Part shown: piece by piece, positions 26,329-36,081 of the stretch
Numbering within the stretch: position 1 is the first letter of the stretch
Layout of the letters: each line of letters begins with the position of its first letter
Origin: CAWKGV01 sp963849305
Lineage (GTDB): Bacteria; Pseudomonadota; Alphaproteobacteria; Acetobacterales; Acetobacteraceae
NCBI GenBank assembly: GCA_963849305.1
Contig: CAWKGV010000012.1
Location: 62,001-126,000 of the forward strand
Direction: 5' to 3'
Length of the DNA stretch: 64,000 bases
The notes under the pieces: model-generated
The model's input: only the letters and a program-made list of their open reading frames with translations
The model's database searches: none
What the model was told of the DNA's origin: nothing
Program-made: the position numbers and the translations under genes

Positions 26329-26358
26329 AGCACGTTTATGGGTCGTTAACCTGGCAAG

Positions 26359-26604
26359 CTACGCCGCCTTCGCCGCGACCACGCGCACGAGATCCCCAAC
26401 GGTCTGGAGCCGATCGACCTCGCGCGTGCTCATCTTGATCGCGAACCGCTCCTCGGTGGCCAGGATAATCTCGATCTGCTTGAAGGAATCCCAGCCCGGC
26501 ACGTCCTTGGCGGACAGATCGGGCGTGAGCGCGAGATCGTCACGCATGAACACGTCGTGGAAAATCGCGGTAAGCGAACTATAGATCTCGGAGTTGGTCG
26601 GCAC
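26359..26604 (-). CDS. Acyl carrier protein
   Basis: The 81-residue protein has the four-helix ACP pattern with DVPGWDSFKQIEIILATEERFAIKM. The Ser of GWDSF (residue about 40) takes the phosphopantetheine arm; Phe replaces the common Leu of DSL. It begins three bases after the FkbH-like gene ends, so the two are one operon. FkbH-like enzymes load a glyceryl group from a phosphoglycerate onto a stand-alone ACP in polyketide and other pathways, so this ACP is probably its dedicated partner. It is not the house-keeping fatty-acid ACP, to judge by context and divergent sequence. Confidence 0.85.
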   Translation of the reverse strand: MPTNSEIYSSLTAIFHDVFMRDDLALTPDLSAKDVPGWDSFKQIEIILATEERFAIKMSTREVDRLQTVGDLVRVVAAKAA

Positions 26605-26607
26605 GTC

Positions 26608-28494
26608 TCAGCCCTCTCTCAGATGAATGAACGTGTTGGCCGGCGCGAAGCCGGCCAGGTCCAGCATGAAGCTGCTGGCGCCGTCCTGTGTCGTTGCCAA
26701 CGGCTTGAAGCCGAGCTTCGGGTAGTGGTCCTTGACCATTCCGTTCTTGGCGGTCGGGATGTAGTCGCCGCGCAGCCGCCGCGCGCCCATGCGCTTGGCC
26801 TCGGCGGCGATCAGGTTCAGCGTCGTGGGCTCGACCTGGCGTCCCAGCACCCGGCAACTCATCAGCCAGGTGTCGATGTCCAGCTCGCCACCCTCCCGCA
26901 ACCTGCCGATGACAATGGCGATCACCCCGTTGTCGCCGAACCGGTCGGTCAGGCGGAGCTGTAAACCGAGCGCATTCGAGTCGGCCATCACCGCCAGCAC
27001 TTCCTCCTCGGTATAGCGGCGCGTGGTGAGGTTGAATTGGTTGGACTTGTTGATGAGCTGCACAATGCGTTGCAGGCCCAGCCTATCGAACCGCCGCCAG
27101 ATCAGCTCCATCTCCAGGCCGCGCAGATAGGAGTCGAGATCGGTCGCCGAAGCTTGCAGCGCCGCGCGCGCCTGGTTGCCGTGATACTGGCCGGTGCGCT
27201 CGCGGTCTTCGTCGGTAACGGCCAGCCCTTCGAAATACCCGGCGTCCGCGAGCGTGCGGGCATAGAACGTCGGATCGTCGCCGACCTCCGGGACCGCGAC
27301 CATCGGCAACTCGCGCCGCACCAGGTCGCGCTCGAACGGGTTGTCGTCGATGAAGACCAGCGAATCGAGCCCGATATTCAGCTCTCCCGCGATTACCCGT
27401 ATGTTGGCGGCCTTATCCGACCAGTTGGCGACGAAGCAGGCGAGGTCGGCGCGCTGCAGTACCATGTCGGGATGCTTGGCGAACGGCTCCAGCGCGTTGG
27501 CCTCGTCGTTCTTGGAACAGACGGCGAGGATCACGCCACGGCGGGCGAGTTCGCGGCAATAATCCTGGAAGCCCGCATAGGCTTCGCCCAGCGCGGAGCC
27601 TTGGCCGATGACGATGCCCTCCAGCCCGTCATCGCCGATCACGCCGCCCCAGAGCGTGTTGTCGAGATCGAGCACCAAGCACTTCGCCGAACGCCCCTGC
27701 TTGGCGCCGAGCAGGCCGGCCACGAGGTCGCCGTAGAGCGGCGCGGCCGTGGGCGCGACCTCCTGCTTCGCGCGGTGCCAGAGCGCGGGGTCGTGCCACG
27801 CCGCCAGGCCGTTCCGCGCGGCACGATCGTCGATCGCGAGCAGGTCCACGCCGTCCCGCTCCGCCATGCCGCGCAGCTGCCCGTTCAGGCGCGCGATGAA
27901 GCGGGCACGCGAGCCAGGCAAGCGGTGCTCGTTGCCGCCCAGCACCGGCAGGTGCAGCGGCAGCGCGGTCTGGTGGATGACCGGACAGCGGAACGCCTCG
28001 CGCGCCAGGCGCCAGGTCTCGCGGATTCGGGCGGTTGTCGCCTCAAGCGCTGCCTCGGCGGCCGCCTCGTCGTACCCGGCCGTGATGCCGGCGGCGAGGT
28101 GATGGGCGTCGAGCGCGAGCAGCACAGCCGTCGGCCGGAACCGGTGCAAGGCCGATTGGGGATCGGACAGCTCCTGCAGGTATTGGCCGTATTCGTTCTC
28201 ATAGGTGTCGATCCAAAGCTCCCGTCGCAGCCCGCCCACGCGGATCGCCGGCAGCAAATGGGTCAGGGTCGCCGAGCCCAGCACGCCCAGCCGGATCGGC
28301 GGGCCGGCCACGCCGGCGGGCCGTTCGGGGATCGCCCGCCTGGCCGCCTGGTCGAGCGCGTTGGTCAGCACGAAGTCGAGCCGACACCGCGCCAGCTTCA
28401 CCGCCTCGTCCCATGCGCGCTCGGCGAGGGAAGGCAGGGCGCGCAGGCGTGCGCGCCAATCCGGGTCGGCCGGAAGCCAATGCAGATCGCTCAT
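26608..28494 (-). CDS. FkbH-like HAD-superfamily protein (HAD-IIIC phosphatase, glyceryl-ACP type)
   Basis: The 628-residue protein has an N-terminal SGNH-like region (about 60-250, with LGVLGSATLTHLLPAI), then the HAD-IIIC domain: CLVLDLDNTLWGGVIGDDG (nucleophile and general-acid Asp), AVCSKNDEANA, and LVFIDDNPFERDLV. A C-terminal acetyltransferase-like domain follows (LQLRLTDRFGDNGVIAIVIG, WLMSCRVLGRQVE). This is the FkbH layout. Known members take 1,3-bisphosphoglycerate and load glycerate onto an ACP. The ACP gene follows directly. In a polysaccharide region it could supply a glyceryl or related acyl decoration. Divergent from the long glycosyltransferase at 28640. Confidence 0.88.
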   Translation of the reverse strand: MSDLHWLPADPDWRARLRALPSLAERAWDEAVKLARCRLDFVLTNALDQAARRAIPERPAGVAGPPIRLGVLGSATLTHLLPAIRVGGLRRELWIDTYENEYGQYLQELSDPQSALHRFRPTAVLLALDAHHLAAGITAGYDEAAAEAALEATTARIRETWRLAREAFRCPVIHQTALPLHLPVLGGNEHRLPGSRARFIARLNGQLRGMAERDGVDLLAIDDRAARNGLAAWHDPALWHRAKQEVAPTAAPLYGDLVAGLLGAKQGRSAKCLVLDLDNTLWGGVIGDDGLEGIVIGQGSALGEAYAGFQDYCRELARRGVILAVCSKNDEANALEPFAKHPDMVLQRADLACFVANWSDKAANIRVIAGELNIGLDSLVFIDDNPFERDLVRRELPMVAVPEVGDDPTFYARTLADAGYFEGLAVTDEDRERTGQYHGNQARAALQASATDLDSYLRGLEMELIWRRFDRLGLQRIVQLINKSNQFNLTTRRYTEEEVLAVMADSNALGLQLRLTDRFGDNGVIAIVIGRLREGGELDIDTWLMSCRVLGRQVEPTTLNLIAAEAKRMGARRLRGDYIPTAKNGMVKDHYPKLGFKPLATTQDGASSFMLDLAGFAPANTFIHLREG

Positions 28495-28639
28495 CGGAGG
28501 GTTGTCTCGCTAATCGTCCAAGTTCGGCCCAGATACGAAGCTGGCCGGCTCAATGACCAGCCAAACGTTCTTTGTCGCTTCTGTATAAGCGCGAACTGTG
28601 GCATCAAGCCACGATCAAAATGAGCCGCGAGGAGCGATT

Positions 28640-31600
28640 GTGGCAGGATCGGCGCGTGAAACCCTCATTCTCGCAAACAGCACCGCCACGCGTTGGAACG
28701 AGTTCGACCCGGAGTGGTACCGCCAAACCTATCGGGCCGCCGGCACCGACGACGACGTGCTCAAGGACTATCTTGAGCGCGGCCAACCGCTCGGTTGCTC
28801 GCCGAACATCTTTTTTGACGAAGTTCTTGGTACGTAAAGCGCAACAGCGATGTCGCGGAGTTGATCGCGGCGGGACGATTCTCGTCCGGCTTCGACCACT
28901 ATTGCAGATCGGGACGCGACAGCCGTTCGCCGCACTGGCTTTTCCACATGCGGTTCTACGAGGCGATGTCGCCCGATCTCAGTGTCGAGCGGCTGACCGG
29001 CTCCGGATTCCTGAATTCTTACGATCACTTCCTTCGCGTCGGCAGTAATGAAGGCCGGCTCGGCCATCCGCTGTTCGACAGCCGCTCCTACCGCGCGGCC
29101 TTGGAAGCGCGCGACGATGCGGGCGAACTAGGCGGCGCCAGCCCGTTCGCACATTTCCTCCGCTCGATCTGGGCGAAGCGGCCCGAGGCGCCGACCTCGA
29201 TCTATTTCGACGCCGCCTGGTACCGGGCCGCCTATCCCGAGGTTGATGCGGCGATCAGGAGCGGGCAATTTCTCTGTGCCCTGCACCACTATCTTTGCAA
29301 CGAGAGCCCCACGCAGTTCGACCCGCTCTGTGACTTCTCGGAGCAGTATTACCTCGCCCGCTACCCCGACGTGGCCGAAGCGGTCAAGGGCGGTTATTAC
29401 CCGAACGGGTATTTTCATTTCTTGCAGCAGGGCATCTCGGAGTTCCGCGACCCGACCCGGTACATCGACTTGCGCTACTACTGGGACCGGCACGCCCCGG
29501 CCCGCCAGGCGGTGACGGGCGGGCGGATGCGCGACGTGTTCGCCCACCTCCTTGTTCACGGTCTGCGCGAGGGCCTGTCGCTCGCGCCGTGGCAGCCGCC
29601 GCCCGCCATCCCGGAGCAGCAGACCCGCGCGTTGTTCGCCGCTCGGGCGCAAAGCCTGATGCCGCTGTACGGCCGCCGGCCGATCGATTTCACCCTGGCC
29701 GGCCCGCCCGAACTCACCGCCATAATGGTGCTGCACAACAGCTATCAGCTCGGATTGGCCTCCATCGCCTCGCTCCGGCAGAACCATGCCGGACCGATCG
29801 AGCTGATCTTGGTCGATTCCGGCTCGACCGACGAAGTGCGGAGCATCGAGCGTTACGTGACCGGGGCGCGGGTGCTCCGCTTCGAGGAGAACATCGGCTT
29901 CATCAAAGCCTGCAACGCCGCGCTGCTCCTGGCCACGGCCGACAGCGTGCTACTGGTGAATAGCGACGTGCTGCTCGCACCCGGCGCGATCGCCGCCGCG
30001 CTCGATCGGCTCCGCGCCGACCCCGGCATTGGCGCGGTCGGCGGCAAGATAATCCGCACCAACGAGACTTTGCAGGAGGCCGGCTGCATCATCTGGCGCG
30101 ACGGCTGGACGACTGGCTATTTGCGCGACGAATCGCCGATCTGCCCGGAATCCTGCTTCGTCCGCGACGTGGATTTCTGCTCCGCCGCCTTCCTGTTGGT
30201 GCGCGCCGACCTGATGCGCCGGCTCGGCGGTTTCGACGAGGCCTTCGCCCCAGCCTATTTCGAGGACGCCGATTTGGGCGTGCGCATCTGGCAAGCCGGC
30301 AAGCGAGTGGTCTACGACCCGGCGATCGTGCTGCACCACTACGAGTATGGCAGCTCCCGCGACAGCCGGGCCGCATGGGCGATGATGCGTGCCAGCCACA
30401 AGGCATTCTTCGCCAAGCACCAGACGACTTTGCGCTACCGCGCCGCCGCCTCGCCCGGTGCGGAACCGTTCGCCCGGTGCGCCGACAGCGCCGAGCGCCC
30501 GCGGGTGCTGTTCATCGAGGATGTGGTGCCGCTGCGGATGCTGGGGTCCGGCTATGTGCGGGCCAACGACGTGGTCCGCGTCATCGCCGGGCTCGGCTAC
30601 CATGTCACGGTGTTTCCGATGAGCCGCTGCCCCGCCGAACTAGCCTCCATTCATGCCGAGTTCCCGGACAATGTCGAAGTGATGCACGACCGCACGCACC
30701 GCGACCTGCGCGCTTTTTTGGAGACCCGGCCGGGGTATTTCGACTGCGTATGGATTTCTCGCACCCACAACCTCGATTTGGTCAAGCCGGTCCTGGAGGA
30801 TGCGACCTTGGTGCCCGAGTCGTACCCGGATCGTGCTCGATACCGAGGCGGTGGTCGCGACCAGGGATGCAATGCGGGCTCAGGTGCTTGGCGAATCGAT
30901 GCCCAAGCCGCTGGCGCAGGCGCTGCGCGACGAGTTCCGCAACGCCTATTTCTGCCAGGAGGTGCTGGCGGTGAACGCGCGGGAGGCGCGTCTGCTCGCC
31001 GAGCTGGGCATTCCCGACCCAAAAGTGCTGGGCACGATGCGCGAGCTCGGCGCCCACCCCGCGCGCCTTTGAGGAGCGCGTCGGATTGCTGTTTGTGGGC
31101 AGCCTGCACGCGGCGGACACGCCGAACTACGACTTGCTCTGCTGGTTCATCGACCAGGTGCTGCCCCTGATCGAGCCTGGCTCGGCGCCGCCGATTCGGC
31201 TGACGGTCGCCGGTTGGATCGCGCCCGATGTGGATGTCGCGCGGTTCCGCGCCCATCCGCGCGTGACGCTGCTCGGGCCGGTCACCGACTTGGCCCCGCT
31301 CTACGATGCCCACCGGCTTGCGGTGGCGCCGACCCGGTTCGCGGCCGGGACACCTTACAAGGTGTACGAAGCGGCCGGCTTCGGCGTGCCGGTCGTGACA
31401 ACCACGCTGCTGTGCGATCAGCTAGGCTGGGCGGAGGGGACGGAGCTTTTGGCCGCCCCGTCCGACGACGCCGCGCAGTTCGCGACCAAGGTGCTGACGC
31501 TCTACCGTTCGGAGCCGATCTGGCAGAGCGCGCGGGAAGCCGCGCTCGACCGGCTTCGCGAGGAGAATCATCTTGAGGGCTATCGCCGAGTTGTGCGAGA

Positions 31601-31652
31601 CCTTTTGCCGCCCAAACACTCGTGGGGCGGGGAGCGGCAGGCTGCGGAGTGA
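28640..31652 (+). pseudogene. Long two-domain glycosyltransferase with WY..YPDVA repeats, three frame breaks
   Basis: GTG 28640 has GAGGAG upstream. The N-terminal part holds several copies of a roughly 45-residue repeat (FDPEWYRQTY, FDAAWYRAAYPEVDAAI, EQYYLARYPDVAEAV ... HFLQQGISEFRDP). A GT2 domain follows (AIMVLHNSYQLGLAS, LVDSGSTDEV, NIGFIKACNAAL, VNSDV) with YFEDADLG as the acceptor-side Asp motif. A GT4-like C-terminal domain follows (VLFIEDVVPLRMLGSGYVRA ... FVGSLHAADTPNYD ... GTPYKVYEAAGFGVPVV). Frame changes occur near 28830, 30820 and 31065, with conserved sequence on each side, so about 1000 residues are split into four pieces. Its TGA overlaps the sulfotransferase start. It likely builds and extends an exopolysaccharide. 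Confidence 0.75.
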
Positions 31653-32389
31653 TGGCTGAAACACTGGAAGACGTCGCGCAGGCGGCACACGCCGGCACCA
31701 AAATCGTCCATCTGCATATACCGAAAACCGCGGGAACGGCGCTCAGGGAGGCGTTCGGCCGGGTTTACGGTACCGGCTGGCGGGTATTTCCGCACCGTTA
31801 TGAGGGAGGGTACGCGGGCATCGACCCGAGCAAGTACGATTTCTTCAGCGGCCACATCGGCTTCAACACTGCCTCGCAGCTTGGCGGAGACATCATCACG
31901 GTCTTCCGCGATCCGGTGGAGCGGTTCATCTCGGTTTATTTCTTCTGGCGGCAGCTCCACGCCAGTGGGGTCGAGGTGACCAGGAACACCACCTTGGCCG
32001 CCCATTACAGCATCGACGAATTCGCCCAGATCAAGGACGAGCCGTTTCTATTGGAGGAATTCCATAACCGCATGACCTGGCAGATCGCGTACGGCAGCTC
32101 GCTTGCGCACCGATTGCATTTGAGAGACCAAGCCAAGACAGAGGACGAAATCTTCCGAACGGCGATCGACAATCTGCGTGAATTCGCCGTAATCGGGATT
32201 CAGGAACGGATGCCCGAATTCGCGGAAAAGCTTTATCTCCGATACGATATCCGCTTGCGGATCGAGAAATCCAATGTCACTGACGGCAAGTCGGACCGGC
32301 GCGAGCTGAGTATGCGGACGCTGCGGACCATCCACGAGTGGCTCTATATGGATATCGAGCTTTATCAGCAGGTGCTAACAATTATCTAA
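31652..32389 (+). CDS. Sulfotransferase family 2-like protein
   Basis: The start ATG 31652 overlaps the preceding stop (TGATG). The 245-residue protein has HLHIPKTAGTALREAF near the N-terminus, the PAPS 5'-phosphosulfate-binding loop, and VFRDPVERFISVYFF (residues about 88-102), the 3'-phosphate-binding block with the RDP...R..S pattern. The rest is helical with a C-terminal ELYQQVL. The family transfers sulfate from PAPS to carbohydrate hydroxyls. Being coupled to a long glycosyltransferase, it probably sulfates the same surface polysaccharide. A damaged second copy of its last 60 codons lies at 34530. Confidence 0.85.
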   Translation: MAETLEDVAQAAHAGTKIVHLHIPKTAGTALREAFGRVYGTGWRVFPHRYEGGYAGIDPSKYDFFSGHIGFNTASQLGGDIITVFRDPVERFISVYFFWRQLHASGVEVTRNTTLAAHYSIDEFAQIKDEPFLLEEFHNRMTWQIAYGSSLAHRLHLRDQAKTEDEIFRTAIDNLREFAVIGIQERMPEFAEKLYLRYDIRLRIEKSNVTDGKSDRRELSMRTLRTIHEWLYMDIELYQQVLTII

Positions 32390-33627
32390 GGCACTTTCGC
32401 AGGCAAACTGACTGTGAATTAAGCTGCCTTCAGCGAGCCTATACTGCGGTAAGAGGCGGACGCTGAGTAATTAGCCTCTGAAGGAAGCGCAAATCCCGCT
32501 GCGCATTCCGGGTCGGCCGGTCCCCTATCGCCAAAATCCGCTCGCCATAGTGGCTTCCGACCGCAATCGGCATCCCGTGTGGAACCCCGGTCATCTGGGG
32601 CGCCTGGGAAGCCGGCAGGGTGCCGGCCGACCGGCCCTGAGGTGCAGACGCGCCTTGGGATTAGAATCTTCGATAGCCGCCACCGATAGTGTATCAGTTT
32701 GAGCCAATTTGGTTCTATGGCAATTCGCATTAAGGTGTGCGGCGACGCAGACGCATGGCCGAGCCGAAATGAATCCGACCGGCGTCAGCCACCTCGATCG
32801 GTCCAGCAGCGCCCCTGATGTCCCACCGAATGCGTCTCCGCTCTGACCCTGCAAAGACTTTCCCGTGCACTGGGCTTACCGCGCGCGAAATTGGGTTCTC
32901 GTCCATCGATGAGTTCTCCTTTCGTATGCGCAATGGTTGCATACAAAGGAGCGATACACAACCATAGGTTGGATGGCCTGCTCAGATTTGACGGTCCTTG
33001 ACGCTGTACTGACGCCGCGCCATCCATGCGAGTTTGCGTGGGTAAGCGGTATCACTCCGCCGCGCAGACTGACGCCAACGGACTGAATTCGACCTGCGTG
33101 CATCGCGTTTGCAGCACGGGAGGGGAAGGGGCGTCTGACTGGCCACAGTGACATCGAGCGATGCATCGCCAGCGGCGCTCGTGCCGATGACGATTTATTA
33201 ACGAGTTTATGATCTCATAGGCGCGCTGATTTTCGTGATGTCGCTCGCGCGACACTGAAACGCCAAAAGGGCATAGCTCATGAGGCTATAATATGCCCTC
33301 GGATACAGGATGTGCGCCGTTGCCGACTGGGCGCTCGCTGACGCGCGCTTCGCTCCAGCAAGCAGCCGAGATAATTTCTCAGCTCGCGCAGCTCTCCGCA
33401 GGGCGATCAATCGGGAGCTTCGATCAAATCCCTCTTTGCGCTGCGGGCGCGCTCCTTGCCTTTGATCTGCTACTCGTAAGCTGCCGCGGGAACGATCGAG
33501 AAGAGCTCGCACCTGTATGGGCGAGCCTCGACCTGACGCTACCCTGAACGAACCAGCCATAGGTCACGTTCATTAACCTGAACATCCCGTTTCACAGTAG
33601 CTTGACTTCTCTCTCATCGGTCAAATC
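32390..33627. other. 1.2-kb stretch without a convincing gene
   Basis: This stretch is visibly more AT-rich than its surroundings and shows no long coding frame. One short minus-strand frame (ATG about 32906 to 32730, with AAAGGAGAA before it, product containing SPVHGKVFAGSERRR) and one plus-strand frame (33293-33547) could be tiny genes or debris, but I cannot support either. No transposase signature was recognised. It separates the sulfotransferase from the PEP-CTERM gene and may be a scar of rearrangement, since part of the sulfotransferase is duplicated beyond it. Confidence 0.5.
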
Positions 33628-33984
33628 ATGCCCGAGTTTATTGCAGCATTTCCCCTGCGCCTCACCGACTGGGATCTAGCTGCGGTTCTCTCCGGAATTC
33701 GTTCCCTTCCAGGTCACTGGCTTGTAGATCTAAAGGCGCACGACGGCAGTCACTCGGCCCCGCAAATCACGTTGTTTACTCGCGACATCTGCGACGGGGC
33801 GCTCGTCCAGTTCGGTCTCTGGAGGGCGGGGCGGTCAATTTGGGTTTCGATGCAGGAGGGCAATGAACAAATGGAGGACCTGTCAGCACCGTTCCCTTCT
33901 GTTCAGGCCGCGATCAGAGAGATTGGGTTGATCGTTGACACTTTGCACCGTAAATGTTTACCTCCCGATACGTTCGTTGCCTGA
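33628..33984 (+). CDS. Hypothetical protein
   Basis: A 118-residue frame from ATG 33628 encodes a soluble, mixed alpha/beta-looking protein (FPLRLTDWDLAAVLSGIRSL, then LPGHWLVDLKAHD, and PSVQAAIREIGLIVDTLHRK). No family is recognised. The strong hydrophobic pattern and Pro/Gly distribution make it plausible as a real gene, and it lies 40 bases before the PEP-CTERM gene on the same strand. No clear ribosome site is visible and base composition is lower in GC than neighbours, so transfer or chance is possible. Confidence 0.4.
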   Translation: MPEFIAAFPLRLTDWDLAAVLSGIRSLPGHWLVDLKAHDGSHSAPQITLFTRDICDGALVQFGLWRAGRSIWVSMQEGNEQMEDLSAPFPSVQAAIREIGLIVDTLHRKCLPPDTFVA

Positions 33985-34025
33985 AGACTTCATTCAGATG
34001 ACCAACTCGTGCCCCGGGGGCGTCC

Positions 34026-34484
34026 ATGCGTATCTACGTCTGCTGGCAACTCGCTCACCGATTTACGCGCAGGCTGCACCACAGACTCGGCCGCTATGTC
34101 CACCACATCGCGGTGCACGCCAAACCTAATCTCGTGTGCAAGTACGTCGTCATCGGTGGAGTGCTGGCTAGCTCTGCTGGCGTGATTCGCCCGCCATCGC
34201 TGGGCCACGCACCGGTCGCGACGCGCGATTTGTCCGACACGACCGCCCCTGAAATCGTGGCTCCTAACGAGTTCGTCCTACCGGAGTACAACTACACGTT
34301 CGTCGCTCGATCGAATGAACAACCACCTCCGACAGAGCCCGCGACCGAGCCGCAGCCCCCGTATCTAACCGAGCCGCCGCCCCCGTATCTAAAAGTGCCT
34401 GGCGCGCAGCCTGTTCCAGAGCCCAGTTCACTCGCTCTAGCCGTCGTAGGAGTTGTCGCCCTGGCCCTGTGGCGGCGTGGTTAG
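34026..34484 (+). CDS. PEP-CTERM sorting-domain protein
   Basis: The 152-residue protein has a basic N-terminus, a hydrophobic segment (YVVIGGVLASSAGVI) and a proline-rich middle with a near-duplicate PPYLTEPPPPYLKVP. It ends with VPEPSSLALAVVGVVALAL followed by WRRG: the VPEP motif, a membrane helix and a basic tail. This is the PEP-CTERM signal that exosortase-type systems recognise to cut and anchor proteins in EPS-producing bacteria. No exosortase gene is seen in the window. Its place among exopolysaccharide genes fits. The mature part is short and low-complexity; function unknown. Confidence 0.75.
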   Translation: MRIYVCWQLAHRFTRRLHHRLGRYVHHIAVHAKPNLVCKYVVIGGVLASSAGVIRPPSLGHAPVATRDLSDTTAPEIVAPNEFVLPEYNYTFVARSNEQPPPTEPATEPQPPYLTEPPPPYLKVPGAQPVPEPSSLALAVVGVVALALWRRG

Positions 34485-34529
34485 TTATGGTCAGCGCCGC
34501 GTTGACTCGAACATTGCTGAATCTCAGAA

Positions 34530-34715
34530 CGAATGCCCGAATTCCTGGGAAGGCTTCACGCCCGACACGGATATCCGCTTGCGGATCGAAAAGATCCAAT
34601 GTCACTGAAAGGCAAGTCGGACCGACACGACCTGAGTATGCGGACGCTGCGGACCATCCACGAGTGGATCTATATGGATATCGAGCTTTATCAGCACGTG
34701 CTGACCTCGATTTAG
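34530..34715 (+). pseudogene. Degenerate second copy of the sulfotransferase 3' end
   Basis: DNA from about 34530 to 34715 closely matches the last 180 bases of the sulfotransferase gene (32206-32389). Both share GATATCCGCTTGCGGATCGA, then AGTATGCGGACGCTGCGGAC and the GAGTGG...TATATGGATATCGAGC run. The copy ends SMRTLRTIHEWIYMDIELYQHVL, as the intact gene ends. Upstream of DIRLRIEK the copy loses frame, and no N-terminal domain precedes it, so it cannot make an enzyme. The rest of 34485-34862 contains nothing else I can identify. Confidence 0.7.
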
Positions 34716-34862
34716 GCTCTGTTTTCGACGCCATGCTCGCGCTTGTCGCGAGCACCAAGACTGTCTTGCCGGCGCGAAACTCGTGGATGTCCGTGACAAA
34801 GCACGGCCATGACAATGGAAGCGCGGCTCAAATCTGCATCTACCAAGCGGGAATCACACGCC

Positions 34863-36080
34863 ATGTCCAACATAGAAGCGCCTTCGGAGATTCTGGAGGC
34901 AAGTGTCGCCGCGCGCCGCTCCGGGCGGCCGGACGAAGCAGAGCAACTTCTGGCCGAGGCGACGGAGCGCTACCCCGCCGACCCGGCGCTAGCGGTCGAG
35001 TATGCTACGGCCGCCGAGCGGCGGGCCGACTGGGTTGAGGTTCAGCGCCGGTGCGAACGCGTCGAGGCGCGGTTTCCCTGGCACCCTGTCGGGGTGCTCG
35101 GCGTGGGCAAATCCCTGCTCAAGCTCGGGCGGCTGGACGAAGCGGACGCCAAGCTGGCCGCTGCGTTCGAGCGGTTCTCGAACCTGGCGGCGGTCGGGAT
35201 CGCCCACGCCCAAGTCGCCAACGCGCGCGGCGACTGGTCCGAGGCGCTGCGCCGATGGCAGAGCCTTCGCGAGCGCTTCCCTGACAGTCCCGAAGTGATC
35301 ACGGGCCATGGTCAGGCTTTGTGGCATTTTCAGATCGAGCAAGCCGAGGCGAACGGCGCCGGCGCGACTGCACGCGGCGCCGTTGTGACCACGAGGCCAG
35401 GTCGCCCGGCCGCGATTGGGACCGTCACCGACAAGCAGGCGAGAGACCTGCTGCTCAACTTTCAAAGCATCGGCGGTAACTGCGAGCTGGGGCTGGTGCA
35501 GCGGCACTTCGAGGCGGAGCCGCTCGGGCTTCTGCGCTGGGCGACGACATATCCCGATCACTTGCTCGCCTTGCTGGAATCGGGATTCGACGGTCTGGGA
35601 GAAGCGGCGCATCTCACCCTGAAGATGACCTCATGGGGCGAGTATTTCGTGCAGGACACGAAATACGGATTAGGCTTTCACACCTTCATCTCCGAGCATG
35701 AGGCCGATGCCGCGACGGTGCTGCGCAAGCAAGGCAGCCGGTTGGTGTGGCTCAAGGCGGCGCTGATCGAGGAGCTTCGGGCGGGCGGCAAGATCTTCGT
35801 CTATAAGTTCAATCAACCAGCTTCGGATGCGCTGGTGCGGGCGATTCACGCTGCGATGCTGCGCTACGGCCGCAACACCCTGCTGGCGGTGCGCGTCGAG
35901 AGCAAAGCTCGCCCGAGCGGCAGCGTCGAACGTGCCGGTGCGGGGCTGCTTCACGGCTATCTCGATCGCGTCGGCCCGATCCGGCACCCGGACGGAACCG
36001 ATGTCTGGGACATCTCGTTCGATGCGTGGATCGAGGTGTGCAAGCGAGCGCTGAGACTGAGCCCGCCGCTGGAAAGATAG
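34863..36080 (+). CDS. TPR protein with a DUF1796-like (putative cysteine peptidase) C-terminal domain
   Basis: The 405-residue protein starts at ATG 34863 (an upstream ATG at 34809 is possible; neither has a good ribosome site). Residues about 10-165 form TPR-type helical repeats (ARRSGRPDEAEQLLAEATERYP, LGRLDEADAKLAAAF, GDWSEALRRWQSLRERFP). From about 195 it has LLNFQSIGGNCELGLVQR, EPLGLLRW and HTFISEHEADAA. This matches the 'IG.NCE.GLVQR...EPLGLLR' domain of DUF1796-like putative cysteine peptidases. A shorter paralogue lies on the other strand at 36218. The NC pair could hold a catalytic Cys. Role in polysaccharide export or modification is guessed from context. Confidence 0.7.
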   Translation: MSNIEAPSEILEASVAARRSGRPDEAEQLLAEATERYPADPALAVEYATAAERRADWVEVQRRCERVEARFPWHPVGVLGVGKSLLKLGRLDEADAKLAAAFERFSNLAAVGIAHAQVANARGDWSEALRRWQSLRERFPDSPEVITGHGQALWHFQIEQAEANGAGATARGAVVTTRPGRPAAIGTVTDKQARDLLLNFQSIGGNCELGLVQRHFEAEPLGLLRWATTYPDHLLALLESGFDGLGEAAHLTLKMTSWGEYFVQDTKYGLGFHTFISEHEADAATVLRKQGSRLVWLKAALIEELRAGGKIFVYKFNQPASDALVRAIHAAMLRYGRNTLLAVRVESKARPSGSVERAGAGLLHGYLDRVGPIRHPDGTDVWDISFDAWIEVCKRALRLSPPLER

Positions 36081-36081
36081 T

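Noticed and set aside
26236..26358. CRISPR-like array from the repeated GTGTACAC
   Set aside because: Repeats are only eight bases, self-complementary and unevenly spaced, and no cas genes are near.
33293..33547. 84-residue gene in the gene-poor stretch
   Set aside because: No ribosome site, no recognisable domain and no supporting neighbour; kept only as a possibility within the intergenic entry.
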